NCBI GenBank assembly: GCA_031763025.1
Contig: JASSKH010000041.1
Coordinates: 310,001-374,000 of the forward strand
Length of the DNA: 64,000 bases
Direction: 5' to 3'
Origin: Macrocystis pyrifera
Lineage: Eukaryota > Sar > Phaeophyceae > Laminariales > Laminariaceae
A model generated the notes under the pieces. That model ran no database searches and was not told the origin of the DNA. It saw only the letters and a list, made by a program, of their open reading frames with translations. Position numbers and translations under genes: made by a program. Each line of letters starts with the position of its first letter. Position 1 is the first letter of the stretch. Shown piece after piece: positions 10,205 through 21,359 of the stretch.

Positions 10205-10865
10205 GATAGTCTTCCCCCCACAAAAGCTGGCAGGTCCCGTTACGTTGCACAACGACAACGTGGATATTATCAACGACCTCATCCTCAGTAGGGCTCCTCT
10301 GGAAGGCCGTACATGGTTTAACCACGAACTGCTCGAGTGTGACATGAATATTGCGTTTGCTATGACGGATTACTTGTCTACCCTTCAACAAAGCGGCGTA
10401 CCGTCTCATATTTAACAGCTAAAAGTGTGAGTGAGCGTTATGCGTACTAGAAGTTTGGACTTGTCAGCTGGTTTGACGAGTGGGGCTCAAGTTCTCGGGT
10501 TGAGTATGATGCCATAAATATTGCAGGTCTCAACTTTATAATATGGCACAACTCATCAGATTTCCCGGGTTACATTTTTTTTCAGGACATGACAAGATAT
10601 GGATGTCAAGCGCGTTCACTTCCCTGTTCCTTTGTCTGTTGCAGTTATTTTCCACCGTAGCCAAGGCCAAACACTGGAAAAAGTGGTGTTTGATTTACGG
10701 AAGGAGATTTTCATTCACGGGTGCCTCTATGTTCGTTTATTAAGAGTAATGCCATCCGATGACTTCAGAATCTTGACCAATGAGGAAAGAATTTGCCCCT
10801 ACGAACTTTGTTCTAGGACTATCTATGTCTTAAAACCCTTCTTTACTATCGAATTGTATTTGTAA
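10205..10865 (+). pseudogene. PIF1-family helicase C-terminal fragment (Helitron-type)
   Basis: Two recognisable blocks remain. 10207-10414 reads with an NDNVDIINDLIL stretch and ends near QQSGVPSH, the pattern of the region of PIF1/Helitron helicases where LTP.N..V..IN and SGLPPH..LK occur. 10599-10865 carries HRSQGQTLEKV followed by HGCLYVRLLRV, the motif V/VI region of PIF1 helicases (usually INKSQGQT and ALSRV). Stops and frame changes separate them, so it is decayed. The fragment starts exactly at the LTR-A insertion boundary, so its upstream part was cut away or lies unrecognised left of 1669. A Helitron source is likely because such fragments abound in repeats. A host PIF1 paralogue is possible. 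Confidence 0.65.
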
Positions 10866-11683
10866 ACTTCATCAATTCCTCTACATCAGGCCAGGGTTAT
10901 AAAAGTAGACGGCCATAATTTTATCTTGAGAGAGTTGTCGGTCGAACATATCTGCTTTGTCAACACACCGTTACTGCAACTACAATCAAGCTATCGTGTG
11001 GCTGTCGATTCTAATCATAGCTGGATGTTTTTTAAGGCTCCCAAATCACGGTGGTTTTGTAGTAGTCCCACTGGAAATAAATTAGTGACCCCGTTATGAA
11101 GAAAGAAATCAAACAACCCACTCCCTTGAGTACAACAGACCCGATAGACAGCCTTAAAGTATGGTTTCGAGTTCATTTTCCCGTGCAAGATCAGTCATCA
11201 TAAACACTCATCATGTTTCTACCGTTCGATTGCATCGTCCTGTCACCATCTCCTCGGTGCGCACCTTATTATGCTGTACGATGCACAGCGAATACGCTCC
11301 ACTGAAGTGACCGCCTCTCTCTGTGGGTAAACTGTCTGCAGTTACACTGCAGTAGTTTTGACACACATATCTCTATGCTCCTCCCGAATTTATGAAAGTA
11401 TATACACAGTAAAGACGGCAATTACATTTGCTTGTTCTTCGGGCACACGTCTTACTCCATATTGCATTCACTACAAACTACTTGTGTATACACAACGTCA
11501 TCAAATTAGCTAAATGACTCTACCAGGTATATTCAGAGGAAGTATTTGATCACACGAAATCAAACGTCCCACTTACTGAGTGTATACCATGAGGCATATC
11601 ATGGTTTCTTTTTATATGCAACAACTCCACTTGCCTCATGTGGCCCTGTCGCCGTGGGGGCAAGAGGGCCGTTTGATCCCTAG
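10866..11683. other. no gene recognised
   Basis: AT-rich intergenic sequence with no long ORF and no recognised repeat. I looked for Helitron terminal signals (a hairpin followed by CTRR) after the helicase and saw no convincing one. Confidence 0.4.
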
Positions 11684-11685
11684 TA

Positions 11686-13217
11686 CGAGCTGGGCCGGCC
11701 GAAAAAAGGATAAACTATCCGAAAGTCGTATCTCGTGGACCACTACGAATTTGCACTAGAAATTTGGAGGTACTGATCCTGACACTACACTGCACGCGCA
11801 GAAATATATATATATATATATATTAAAATTAATGTGGATAGTAACAACGTTGTTATTCTCATTGAAATTTTTGTTCCGCTTGTAAGATGGCATACAATTG
11901 CATGTAATGTGTTGTCACGTCAAACCCTACCATTGCAACGCAAAACTACAAGTTCTTCTATCTTGAGACAAAGCTACGTCTCGATAGTACTATTGCCACT
12001 CCATGATATATACTGTGGCAATCTGACCGTGCTACCTGGTATGTTGCAAGGTCGAGTGAGCCGGACCTTGTTTGTTCACATTTATATGTCAAAATCTTAC
12101 ACTTGACGAAGGTCCCAGGTTGTCAGTCATACTACAAGTCCTAACTGCACCCAGCACAGTCGCGCAAGCTGAGGTTTTGCAGTAACCCTGTTCTGTTAAA
12201 GTTATGCAGCTAGTTCGTCCTAGCTCCTAACTAACATTGTCGTTCTCGTGAGATCACGTCCAAGGATTTCGTTGGAACTCGAGACGTTTCGAAGCACCGA
12301 TGACATTTCACACACAGCATGGGAGTCTTCGAACTCACGACGAGTCTCATAACCAAGTTTATGTATTTTTCAACACGAATATGACGTTGTCGAGTTTCAG
12401 ATTTTGATGCAACAATAATAATGGTGGCTATTGGCGTATTCTAGGGAACTACTAGGATCATGTCCTCCCAAGTCGACACCTTTTACAAGACGCGCATGTT
12501 TGAACGTCTGAAAAAGAGGAGAGTGATGTGGATACCAGGTCCTATCTCCTAGATCGTACCGCCTCGTCATCACTACAATCCTTCAAAGCCTTCCTGGCTC
12601 CTCGGGGGTACTCTGAGATTACCTTTCGTTGCTGACCCCCGAGAGTGTGGTAACGCCGCACGACCCCACCTCGGTGTGTGTCTCCACACCCAGATCTAAG
12701 AACAGAATTACCTGCTGCGGGACTACCGTCCCACACCAAGAAATTTCAGTTTTTGGACTCGATCTCGACGAGATATCGGCGGAAACTCAAAAACTCCAAT
12801 TTTTCAACACAAAATTCGCAACAAAATCCTCCCGATCAAGGTGAAAATTGGTGGAGGCGATATATGACTTTCATCGCCAATTTCGCCACATATCAAGAAA
12901 TATTGCCAAAACACGATTTTCATAAGTAATTACGAGAAATATGGGTTTTTCTGCTATGCCCCGCTCAATTTTACGAGTTTCGATCCGAAAAGTAAAAGTT
13001 ATATTCGAACCGCATGTGCAAACAAACGGAGAACACGCCCTTTTCATTTTTGTTTGTTCCAGACAAGTTGGCCGTTTTTTTTATATTTCGGATTGTTATA
13101 TCGGTCATATCCCTCGAGCAAGAGATAAAAGGGCGAATCTTCCGTTTGTTGGTTGGTTCATGATCTACACGATGTAAAATATCACATCCCAATCAGTATC
13201 TCGGCTGTCCCAGCTCG
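11686..13217. mobile_element. TA-target MITE, copy 1 (enlarged)
   Basis: Ends CGAGCTGGGCCGGCCG and CGGCTGTCCCAGCTCG form an inverted repeat, with TA on both sides (11684-11685, 13218-13219). Subterminal sequence matches copies at 22771-23449 and 60838-61513, including ACTCGATCTCGACGAGATAT. About 0.9 kb of extra sequence (roughly 11830-12730) sits inside, beginning at an (AT)n tract. No transposase is seen. TA duplication and short TIRs suggest the Tc1/mariner superfamily. Confidence 0.75.
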
Positions 13218-13219
13218 TA

Positions 13220-13935
13220 CTAGTAATGGATGCGACCGGCACCAAGATTTTACATGCTAGTAGTGGTAGAGTGGGAGTCGTGGCTGTCGGAATCGAAGGC
13301 ACTTCTGGTGCCACCTTTGTTGTCCGACGGTCAGGGGGAACCCTACTTTGAGGATATATACCAATTGCGCAATAACGGAGCTCGTGGATATCAAGAATGG
13401 CGTATGAGTAAAAACAACAGTCGCTAAACTCGACCCAACAAGATCAAAGCAGGATGCTAATCACAGCACCGTGCTAGGTCACATAGACCTGGGTCACACA
13501 GACCTAGTATATGACAACGATATATATTCGACGAAATCGGGTACTATTTAAAAAAACAAAAATCAGCCTCTCGTGGCACCCCTGTCAGAAATATTAACGA
13601 CTATTCGTTTGATGACAAAATGGCTGGGGGGAAGAAGAGAGAATGAATATAGACAAGCAAACGAAAGGAGTATGTTTTGTGGTAACGAACTCCCTGCCCT
13701 CCTTGAGGCCCCCTAACAGATCTTCGAATAGCACTCCGTATACTCATGGCCCCCAATGCTAATGAGACGTTCTACGATAGAGGTATCTATCACATTGGGA
13801 AAAAACTTTCTGAGCAACCACGGCGTCCTTACCGGGCACCAGTTGAAGGATAAACGTGTAACTTGTTCTCTACGTTGTGGGGCATACTGCGTGCGTGTAC
13901 GTACGAGACGCCTGTCGTCTTCATATGTTTTTGCC
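13220..13935. other. no clear gene; upstream flank of RT-like pseudogene
   Basis: Short broken ORFs only. A duplicated AGGTCACATAGACCT / GGTCACACAGACCT word lies at about 13480-13505. The last 100 bases may contain decayed N-terminal RT sequence (a reading IRIIPLGNIHVGASEK). Confidence 0.35.
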
Positions 13936-13939
13936 CCTT

Positions 13940-15525
13940 AAAATCCGCATTATACCTTTGGGGAACATACACGTAGGAGCCTCGGAAAAATGATTGTGAA
14001 CCTCAATGGTACAACGCCTCTCAATTGCAAAGTTAGACGTGGCAGTCGCCTTCAAGAATGTTAGGGTTACGCCGCACCAGGCGTGGGACTTTTTCATGTG
14101 GTGCACGACATCATGGTATCACATTTTCAAATCACCATTGATTAGACGGACAGCATCACCGTCGTGCTGGGGCCTCATGGCTGCAGCGGCCAAACACACC
14201 CATTGTAACACTACGATAAATATCACCAATATCCTACCAGAACGAAACGCTGTGATGTCTCACGTCAAAATCGTGAAGTCGTGGGAGACCGAAAGTCCAA
14301 CACAGATTCCAACGGGAGCAAGAGCGAAAGTCTCACGAAGAGGGGGGGTGAATAAACTGCTTTCAACATCACTGTACGCAGATGCTTGTAGTATGGCCGG
14401 CGTGCAGCCCAACGCATCAGATCAGACAGCTCTCATAACATCGGCTTCTCTCGCGTCGGATAACGTGGGATTATTCGAACCAGTTGGAAAAGGTGAAACC
14501 CCAGTTCTCACCCCCAGGAAAATAATAATTAGAATTGATGAGTGGATGCTCTCAGTTTCACCATCAACACTTACACCATGCGAATCTCCGTCGCTAAGGC
14601 AAGGGTAGAAGAAATTATACCCATAGACCTCGAGTGGAACAGTAGCAAAACGCATGCAGACAGGCCGTTCGCGCCATGGCCGACAAACTATGGCACCTCA
14701 CGTACGGAGTCAGAGCAAGTAGGTACTTCGTCTGGCAGCTCCTTTGTTAGACCAATCTTCACCAAATCGCCAACTATAAAAAATGGAGAGTAGCTAAACC
14801 GGGCTGAGGGTTCCACAATGCTTCTGCTTTCTGGAAACAGGCAGTTGACTAGAAGTTGGTCAGCGCCGAAGAATCTCTTGGAACAATATTTTAGGCACAT
14901 ACATAACGGACTCCTAGATGACTATACTACTCAGACGTGAGCTATGCTATACAGTCGGTAGGTTTTATCCGGAGCTATACCTGGCAGGTGTATTGGGGAC
15001 GAGATCTGAACCCCCAGATGTCAGGGCTATTGAGGAACCAGGGAGTACCTGAGAGTGAAGATGCAATCACGATGAACCTGCTTGAGCTCTATGACATGAT
15101 AATGACAGCGTACGCGGCAGATGTAAGTCATTTTGCAAGACAGGCCAAAAACGTCAAGCGATCCAGTACTGTGAAGGAGGGACAAGGTTTCAACATTTTC
15201 GTGCATTAAGCGATGCGGAGGATCACGTAATAGACACGCTGCCATAGCCATGAGATTACAAGGTAAATTGGAAATCCCGAGCGGTTGGAGTCATGATGCA
15301 AAGCATATTCCCGGAGTGCAGAGAGGCTGACGGCTTTTCCAGACGGGCGAAACAAGAAATCGCACACAAGTTGCAGACGCTAGTACAAGGAGAGATCAGT
15401 GTATAGGTCAAAGTAGTTACGAGTCCTTCGAGGCTAATGTACAAGCCGACTTGAGTACATGGAATCACATTGTATGGGAAGCCATGACACGAAATGCAGA
15501 ATCTTGAACACATCTCAAAGCCCAG
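13940..15525 (+). pseudogene. reverse transcriptase-RNase H pseudogene of an unusual retroelement
   Basis: The best ORF runs 14006-14608. It has RT motif A (KLDVAVAF, Asp codon 14036), then SPSCWGLMAAAAKHTHCNTT, and motif C as YADA at 14375-14386, where the second catalytic Asp has become Ala. Further frames continue the protein: MRISVAKARVEE (about 14577), MADKLWHLTYGVRASRYFVWQ (about 14674), RNase H-like YSDVSY (14928), NLLELYDMIM (about 15075) and HIPGVQREADGFSR (15303-15345). At least four frameshifts and several stops break it. The combination of WGLM..AAEHTHCNTT-type RT with HIPG.....ADG.SR resembles retroelements I associate with stramenopile genomes and with DIRS-like RTs. I see no tyrosine recombinase, so the class is uncertain. 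Confidence 0.6.
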
Positions 15526-15955
15526 GAACATTTGTTGGAGTGGGTCGGAATGAGGACGAGATGGATAGACTGGTGGAGACCCTAGCGCTGGCCTCGGTGG
15601 AGGGGAGCACGTAGGGGTAGTGGAACCGGTGGAACCAATGTTGCCGTCTCAGGACGCTAGAAGCGAAGGGTCCGTGACTGGTTGAAGGGCACGAAGTCGA
15701 CGCGGCAATTAAAGACATGCCTATATTCATGACTTGCGATGCTTCACTTTTGAAAACCAGAGTGAGTATATTTAGCCGCATATACAGTTCCCACGACAAA
15801 GGTTTTCTCACCTTGGGGGCGCACCTCCGACTTGATGTGCGCTCTATCGGCTTCTTTCTCTGTCGCTGTCACCATGCAGTGTGACGTGGGCAATATCCAT
15901 CCTCGAAACATTTTGTGAAAATGCGGCTAAATATATGCAGCATGATAGCTCGTGT
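15526..15955. other. no gene recognised
   Basis: Downstream flank of the RT-RNase H pseudogene. Short ORFs only and no repeat match noticed. Confidence 0.3.
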
Positions 15956-16095
15956 ATAATTTTGCTTCCAGCGGCAACAGCGAACAGCGGCAGCAGCGGC
16001 CGCGGCGGCAGCGGAGCGGAGCGCACCGGCGTTGTGGCGTGCATAGGCCGAGCGCAGCAGCAGCAGCAGAGCAGCAGCAGCAATCCAAAAATGGA
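15956..16095. repeat. CAG/CGG-rich low-complexity tract
   Basis: Imperfect (CAG)n and (CGG)n runs, with two short pure CAG blocks at about 16050-16080. ORFs on both strands here are only reflections of the trinucleotide composition. Confidence 0.75.
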
Positions 16096-16439
16096 AACTG
16101 GTTGGTGCTGGTGCTCATGCTGATCCTGACGCTGTATATTTTTGTTGCTCAAACTGATGCTACCCCTAGCTGCGGTTAGCGCTAGCTAGCTGCCGTTTGC
16201 TGTGCTGCTGCTTGCAGTTATGGGATGGCAGTGGTGGCACCGCGGTCAACTCTGCCACCGACGCCGTTGCTGGGCTGCCGTTGCTACTCGTACGCTGCTT
16301 TTTTGTTTGTCGTTCTTTTTTTGTTTGTCGCTTTGCCTCACCTCCCGATGTCCCTTCTTGTTTTCGGAGGCGTCGCCTGCAGGATTTGATTTACCTCACT
16401 CTTAAACGAAATCAGGAAGCAAAGGTAGAGGATTTTTTT

Positions 16440-16626
16440 ACACTCACCTGTTCCCCCCTGTTGCTGGCGAAAGTCACCCACGGCCCCCGCCCCCCCGGTG
16501 TTCCACGGCCCTGCGAATCACTTCGCTACGGCTAAGCTCCTGCCAGTGTCTGTCAGAGTGTCGCACTCGCCAAAGCAGTTCCTGGAAATCGTAAACCCTT
16601 TTTACCGCGCCACTGGACTCATATGT
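16440..16626 (-). pseudogene. Ty3/gypsy C-terminal fragment
   Basis: Matches 46490-46650 at the DNA level (for example CACTTCGCTRCGGYTAAGCTCCT). In the 46 kb copy this stretch encodes the end of the polyprotein, with a WRVRYPDGDWEEL motif. Here it is isolated, short and frameshifted, so it is a relic of the same gypsy family. Confidence 0.65.
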
Positions 16627-17235
16627 GCTTAGATCAGGCTTTCAGATTCAAAGGGCGGGTGGATGGGAATCTCTAGAGTTCATGGTGTACATAATATCAG
16701 CAATATAAAGAGGAGAGCATTAACAAGGCAATATAAAGAGGAGAGCAATAATATTAGTCTAGACGTAACCGGGCTCCGATGGAGAAGAGCGTGGCCTGTG
16801 GTTCCGTTTTGCGTGGTACGGTTCTGAAACGTAAACGTAGAAAGCGGGTACGGTCCCGCTTTATCAAATAGTTTAGGCCAATAATAACAACAATTTAATC
16901 AATGAAACGCCGGTTAGGAGCCAGGAGAGTCATCATTCATACGGGGGAATACTTTGTTGGTACCATTATAATTTTATCAAAGTATTCAGGTCTGATCGAA
17001 ATCACCTTCCGTGTTTAACTTTTCAAGCCAATGGATTCTGATTTACCCTTTTACATGTCGATGGTGTGCTTGCAGCAAGAGCTGCATGCACATCGTCGCA
17101 TGACGAGTGTAATAATTAATCATGCGGTCCGATTTCGAGCTTCAGATTTGTATTTTTTCGATCTCAAAGATGAAATCATCTGCCTGTAGTCCAAATAGGC
17201 GAAATCCGACCGGAGTTTTTTCGATTTAAGAATCC
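16627..17235. other. no gene recognised
   Basis: Contains a 19-bp direct repeat CAATATAAAGAGGAGAGCA at about 16700 and 16730. Nothing else is supported. Confidence 0.4.
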
Positions 17236-17286
17236 GATGGCCCAAGTCGTCAGATTATGGCCCAAAATCCAACGACTTGGGCCATC
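17236..17286. repeat. perfect 15-bp inverted repeat
   Basis: GATGGCCCAAGTCGT (17236-17250) and ACGACTTGGGCCATC (17272-17286) are exact reverse complements with a 21-base loop that contains another GGCCCAA word. The word ACTTGGGCCATCAGATTTT recurs directly at about 17403, so this is part of a small local repeat family. Confidence 0.85.
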
Positions 17287-17705
17287 AGATTTTGAAACCG
17301 AATATTGGCACGGTCTTCATTCAAGTTCAAGACGTTATCTACGAAAGCAAGCAGCAGCAGAACGATCGATGAGTTAGATAGTGACACCGCTTCAATCCGA
17401 CAACTTGGGCCATCAGATTTTCAAATCGAACAACGGCATGGGTAAATTCAACATGTTATCTATGAGCAGGATTGAACAATCGATGAGTTAGACGGTGATA
17501 GCTGAATAGTAACGTTGCTTCGCGCCCGACGCGCAGTCGGCGGGCAAGGCCCCTCTTCATGGTGAAACTGCAGTCGGGTGTCGCAGGAACGGGCCTAGAA
17601 ACCAAGAGAAGTGCACTCGGTGCACGCTTCTTGGTGGATACGTACTCGTAGACTACAGCAGCAGCAGTTAGTCACATTGTGAAATACAAAAGATTGACTC
17701 TACGT

Positions 17706-17870
17706 AGCGCATTCGACGTGTCTTCTCGCCCCCAGACCAGAGGCAGTCAGCGTGGTCTCGGATGCTTGTGCCCTACGCGCAGTGCAGCGCACTCGATGCG
17801 TCTCTTCGTTGCGCCAGACCACAAAAACAGCAGCTGGTCTCGGCGTTTGCTCGAATCTGTCCGTGCACGC
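17706..17870. repeat. two-unit ~79-bp degenerate tandem repeat
   Basis: Units begin GCGCATTCGACGTGTCTT (about 17707) and GCGCACTCGATGCGTCTC (about 17786), and both contain CCAGACCA...GGTCTCGG. There is no coding call. Confidence 0.6.
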
Positions 17871-17999
17871 ACAATATATCCGATTTTTCCTCATAGACTA
17901 ACCGTTTTGATTTGCGAACTGCACTGCTGAAAAATGCGAGCGGGTCAAACTCTCAAGCTCAAAAATCTGAGTGAACCCCACAGGAAACAAACAGTCCAT

Positions 18000-18375
18000 C
18001 ACTCCAACAAAAGGTAAATACGCCGTAAAAAACAAACCGTTGGGGCAGGATGTCTTGACGATATTACGTTTTTTAACAAAGTTAATGTATTGGGTTTCTG
18101 TTTAACCATTGGGTTTCAATATAACCCCCTGAAGTTTACCTCGAAAAATTCAAGCAGGGTATCGGATTTGTTCACCTCCGTCTGTTGAGGCGAATACACT
18201 CAGTACATTCAGTCAACCCTATAATTGGGAAACAGTGCTGGGAATCGCTTACCTGGTTAAGCGATGCGCGTCCGGGCAGAAACCTGTTTTCTCGTGCCAG
18301 GTACGTACTTGTATATACGAACCAGTTAGAAATTGAAAACGACAACGATAACAAGTCTTGGGCAACATCGACATA
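18000..18375. other. no gene recognised
   Basis: AT-rich stretch with short ORFs. A small hairpin ATCGCTTA-loop-TAAGCGAT lies near 18244-18266. Confidence 0.3.
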
Positions 18376-18379
18376 GACG

Positions 18380-18800
18380 TGTTCATCACCATCATATCAC
18401 CATCACAACCAGCAGCAGCAACCATCAATACTGCCAACACACCACCACCGGCAACAACCTCTGCTATTGCTGCTAATCAGCTGGCGGCGGTGGTGAGGAT
18501 CGTCATCTCTGGTACCTGGCACTGGTTGTTGTGATCGTCAGGGGATATCCGAGTACATCCCCGGGTTCCATATATATATGTGGATAGAGCTCTTTTGGTA
18601 CAACGGATGCTGTTGTTTACTGACTGGGAATATCGCCCACAGTAGTCAGTCTGTTCTCTGTCCCTGTTGTAGTCCGGTATTCTTTACTCGTGTGTTGACG
18701 TAGGGTGCTCATTTTACTCGGGTACCTCAGTAATGCTGGCCTTGGGTTGAGCATGGTTACCCGACCGTTCTCATAGATGTGCAGATCTCGCTGGGGGGGG
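18380..18800 (+). repeat. dispersed repeat R3, copy 1
   Basis: Shares blocks with 36750-37110: CATCCCCGGGTTC...TATGTGGATA, ATCGCCCACAG.AGTCA and GGT.ACCCGACCG. It starts with a CAN-rich tract (CACCATCACAACCAG). No coding potential is recognised. A 13-base G run lies near 18791. Confidence 0.6.
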
Positions 18801-18884
18801 GGGGGTCAGCACTCAGAATTTTTCGAGTATGCATACGAGCGTTGAGGGTAGGTATCTTTCTTCTAGTCAGGTTTCGATCGTCGT

Positions 18885-20110
18885 GTGGATAATCAAACTT
18901 CTTCGGCGGCATTGGGTTTTGTTTGTGTCTTCTTCGAGTCTCATCTTCGAGTCTCATGTGACTCTTCGGTTTTCGGGTGCTGGTATATTCAGGTAAAGTT
19001 GTGCTCGGGGTTAGTGTATAGTCTACGGTCGGCGTGGAGCATCCAGTTTTCGTTTAATTACGAGCGGATCAGGATCTGCAGCATTTTCTATCTGCAATTC
19101 CGGGCTGGATACGATACGTGGAACTTTATGTCGACAGGATATTTTTCGAGCTGACCATGGGTCAGAGATACTCTCGATATCTTCGAGTATCCTTCTGGTC
19201 AGGTATCGAGCTCGGATATCTTCGGATGAGGTGTCAACTGGTGTTCAAGGACAGCATTTTGTCCACAATGTTTTTTTTCGAGCACGTCAAGTACGAGGTG
19301 GATATTTTTTCAGGATATCTCCGTGATAGAAACCGAAAAGGGTGAGAGGTGAGGCTACTTTCGTAGCATTAGAGGACAAGGATATGTACTGCTGGAAAGA
19401 TTGGGTCGATTGGCCGTCTGGTCCAGATCATTGTCGAGGTGCGCGTCTGTATGCCTCAGGGGTCTCATCTCCTCCTTGTGGAAATTCAACGAGACGTCGT
19501 GAGACCAGTGAAATCGGTTCCTTTTCAAAAAGTAATCGTCAATCAAACAGATTTCGACTATTAATACGAAGAAATTGCACCAGCCGTGATACGTGGTGTT
19601 TGTTCTTCATGCGGCAAAACTCCCCAGGCTTTTAGCGGCCAGGTGGAGTATATCCTTTTATTCCTCGATTTCTTAACTAGGCTGGACGATGTGCGTGATA
19701 GCCACATTCGAGATCTTATTCCATCCTCTCTACCACAGAGGATATGCCTCCAGGCAGAGATTATACAAATCGAGGTTCTCGTATTTCCAATGAGGAATTG
19801 TTGTTGTTGCCCGCATGCTGCTGCGTACCCTAAGCGCGCACACGGTGGCTTCTTTGTGGAACAATTGCTTTCCTATGCTGCTCGTTCGGTTGTTGCTACG
19901 ACTGATGCTGCTGACATGCCACGGTTCGTTCCTTCTATTTTCGACGCTATGCTTGTGTTTGTTGACGAAGAGGGAGTGACCAGTTATTCATGGTTGGGGG
20001 TGATGTTAATGAATCGTGGAAGCCTGCAACGGCTCAACTGTCTACTCGTATTTGTTTTGACGCGATATCCCCAGACGTTTTCAAAAAATCATGTGTTTCT
20101 CGCTTCATAG
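18885..20110 (+). other. unrecognised ORFs, uncertain
   Basis: Plus-strand ORFs of 75-174 codons follow one another (18885-19154, 19118-19345, 19342-19635, 19586-20110). The longest (19586-20110) has a CSSCGK start and a CCCCPHAAAYPKRAHGG middle but no family I recognise. They could be exons or a decayed coding region linked to the ORF at 20214. I cannot tell these apart from chance. Confidence 0.25.
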
Positions 20111-20213
20111 TAAACGATGAACGATACGCTCGACCTATGGGTATATTCTAGCTGTGGAACGTGAAGCAGAGGCTTGGATAAGGACGCGTCACATTTTTGC
20201 TGTTCAAACGTCT

Positions 20214-21137
20214 ATGTCTACGGATGAATACTCTTATTCTGGGAGCCGAGGATACCAGCAAAACTCTTTTGTGGATAATGGCTCTCATTTCTGTCCATCG
20301 AAAGAGGCTGGAATTACTCAAGCGTGTTGTATAGACAGGGGTCGAACTGTTCAGCTTCAGGCCAACCAAGGAGCGCAAAGGACTGGAGGCATGTATTGTT
20401 CTTCCGGGCGTGATGTATATTCCGGTTCTACACGCCATGCTTATTCCGGATTGGATAGTCAGCCTGTGGGACATTTCAAATATCAGTATTTCGTCAACGT
20501 CTCAATTTTCATCTTTCTCCTGACACCTCCAGCCGTTTCTATGGATCCATTGTTTCTCATGTTCGGGATGGTTACCTTACCCGATGACACTCCAGGTGGT
20601 GATGCTATGCTACATTCTGATACCAGATATGCAGAGTTGCGTTCGGAGGTTTCTTCTAATATCAAAGTTATATATGATCCACCTGTTTCGACATATTTCT
20701 CTACAATGGAGAAGCGAGAAGCTTCAACGGCGACTAGTATCGAAGGTGCTGTTCTGGGCATACCTACTAAAGAGGACACGGCCTTGTCTGATTTTTTTAG
20801 CCATCATGATCAACCTTGTAGGAGTGCCGTTCGTCATGTTCCATATCGATCAGTAGCTGTTGTTCCTTCTGCCGGACTTGCGTCTCTTTTAGAGAAGATT
20901 GCAATGGGAAATTTGGATGTATGTGGTCAGGAGTCCGAGATTGATGTGGTTATACCTGGTGGTGTCGTTCCTTCTGCTGAACTTATGTCTGCTTGCGAGG
21001 AAACCGTAATGGAGGATGTGAATGTATCTGAGAAATTGGAGACGATCGTGGACATACCTGTCTTCGTTTCTGATGCTAAACTGGTGTCTGATTTTGAAGA
21101 GGATAAGGGAGGATATGTATGTATGCGAGGAGCATGA
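20214..21137 (+). CDS. hypothetical protein with C-terminal tandem repeats
   Basis: Open for 307 codons from the ATG at 20214; the frame is already open at a GTG at 20154. Residues about 95-110 are hydrophobic (SIFIFLLTPPAVS). From 20859 the protein has repeated units that start VVPSA and end in I-V-D-V-P, each about 33-35 residues. The repeat continues at the DNA level past the stop at 21135, so the present stop truncates an older, longer array. 20320-20500 is related to 53590-53740 inside an LTR-A internal region, so the ORF may belong to a repeat rather than to a host gene. The family is not recognised. It could be a degraded gene. Confidence 0.4.
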   Translation: MSTDEYSYSGSRGYQQNSFVDNGSHFCPSKEAGITQACCIDRGRTVQLQANQGAQRTGGMYCSSGRDVYSGSTRHAYSGLDSQPVGHFKYQYFVNVSIFIFLLTPPAVSMDPLFLMFGMVTLPDDTPGGDAMLHSDTRYAELRSEVSSNIKVIYDPPVSTYFSTMEKREASTATSIEGAVLGIPTKEDTALSDFFSHHDQPCRSAVRHVPYRSVAVVPSAGLASLLEKIAMGNLDVCGQESEIDVVIPGGVVPSAELMSACEETVMEDVNVSEKLETIVDIPVFVSDAKLVSDFEEDKGGYVCMRGA

Positions 21138-21350
21138 AGATTGTTGTAGACGTACCTGTGTCGTCTTCCCTTCTGCTGAACCGGTGTCTGTTTCTAAATA
21201 GACCTCAATGTATGTGGATGTACGTGAGGAGTCTAAGATTGTTGTACGCAAACGTACCTGTCGATGTTCTTTCTGTTGAATTGGTTTAGGAGGAGCCGTC
21301 AATTGATGTGGATACATGCGCGAAGTCAGAGATTGGAATTGTCTTCACAT
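20859..21350 (+). repeat. five-unit ~100-bp tandem repeat (about 33 codons per unit)
   Basis: Units start at about 20859, 20964, 21060, 21160 and 21260, each with a variant of GTYGTTCCTTCTGCTGAA and ending GTGGACATACCTG-like. The first two and a half are in frame in the ORF above. The last ones contain stops. Confidence 0.7.
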
Positions 21351-21359
21351 TTAATCGTC

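Noticed and set aside
15844..16152. Gln- or Cys-rich ORFs in the CAG tract
   Set aside because: They are open on both strands purely from trinucleotide repeats, with no domain or neighbour.
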